In this document: piece after piece, positions 6,582 through 6,787 of the stretch
Numbering within the stretch: the stretch's first letter is position 1
Layout of the letters: each line of letters starts with the position of its first letter
Notes under the pieces: model-generated
What the model was told of the DNA's origin: nothing
The model's database searches: none
What the model saw: only the letters and a program-made list of their open reading frames with translations
Assembly: GCA_026397895.1 (NCBI GenBank)
Contig: JAPLTZ010000362.1
Location: forward strand, 1 to 6,787
Direction: 5' to 3'
DNA length: 6,787 bases
DNA from: Verrucomicrobiota bacterium
GTDB lineage: Bacteria; Verrucomicrobiota; Verrucomicrobiia; Limisphaerales; JAFMIX01
Program-made: the position numbers and the translations under genes

Positions 6582-6787
6582 ACCCGCGCCCGCAAATCCC
6601 TGACTCCGAAGCCGGCCACTCGCTGTGGCAGGACGCGTGGCTGCGCCTGCGCAAAAACAAGATGGCCGTCGCCGGCGCAATCTTCATCGCGGTGCTGACC
6701 GTCGCTTCGTTCGCGTCGCCGCTGTGGTTGCGGCAATCCTACTCTGCGCAAGACCTGCAACTCGGCGCGACCACGCCCAGCGCGGCG
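6578..6787 (+). CDS. oppC: OppC-like peptide ABC transporter permease, N-terminal part (runs off the right edge)
   Basis: This is the second permease subunit, expected to pair with OppB in the membrane. Seventy codons are present and remain open to the last base of the window. The start ATG at 6578 overlaps the oppB stop as ATGA (6578-6581), the classic coupled arrangement. The N-terminus is a short polar leader, then SLWQDAWLRLRKNKMAVAG at 15-33, the typical positively charged approach to helix 1. A membrane helix follows at about 30-51 (AVAGAIFIAVLTVASFASPL). QDLQLGATTPSA at 58-69 matches the family segment just before the GTDxxGRD motif, which would lie outside the window. The genes for the ATPases OppD and OppF are expected further right. 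Confidence 0.9.
   Translation, partial: MNPRPQIPDSEAGHSLWQDAWLRLRKNKMAVAGAIFIAVLTVASFASPLWLRQSYSAQDLQLGATTPSAA

Noticed and set aside
5637..6680. Minus-strand open frame of 347 codons opposite oppB
   Set aside because: Antisense to a highly conserved permease, with shadow-like composition and no recognisable domain.
1..6787. tRNA, rRNA, CRISPR array, riboswitch or mobile element
   Set aside because: Apart from short gaps of at most about 110 bp, the window is filled by recognisable coding sequence, and I saw no repeated spacer structure, cloverleaf or transposase.

Overview
This is a GC-rich, gene-dense bacterial window, and both ends look cut. The left end holds only the C-terminal third of a CcoG/FixG protein. 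The right end stops inside an ABC permease gene. The organism is not named by any rRNA or marker gene. The POT (ExxERFxYY type) and OPT sequences have the style of Verrucomicrobiota or related Planctomycetota/Acidobacteriota proteins. Weak Shine-Dalgarno signals and a lipoprotein-type OppA fit that guess, but it is inference at low to moderate confidence. CcoG implies a Gram-negative-type respiratory bacterium with a cbb3 cytochrome oxidase.

Layout. (1) Positions 1-97 do not match the gene they lead into. (2) 47-595 (+) is a CcoG remnant with its TM helix and C-terminal Ig-like domain but no ferredoxin cysteines. (3) 685-2094 (+) is an intact proton-coupled POT/PTR peptide transporter, with a possible promoter placed so that its mRNA would be leaderless. 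(4) 2105-3927 (-) is an OPT-family oligopeptide transporter, convergent with the POT gene and only 10 bp from it. It is split by an apparent one-base deletion near 2884. A stem-loop covers both stop codons. (5) 3928-4038 is a 111-bp divergent intergenic region. (6) 4039-5652, 5661-6581 and 6578-right edge (+) form a tight operon of an OppA-like lipoprotein, OppB-like permease and the start of an OppC-like permease. The ATPase genes (oppD/oppF) would be expected beyond the window.

Functional picture. The theme is peptide uptake. Three mechanistically unrelated importers sit side by side: an MFS-type proton symporter for di/tripeptides (POT), an OPT secondary transporter, and a binding-protein-dependent ABC importer (Opp). 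They would cover peptides of different length, if the OPT gene is functional. All families here are known. I did not find a previously undescribed system. The most useful second looks are the OPT frameshift, the broken CcoG 5' end, the clustering of three importer classes, and the convergent hairpin.
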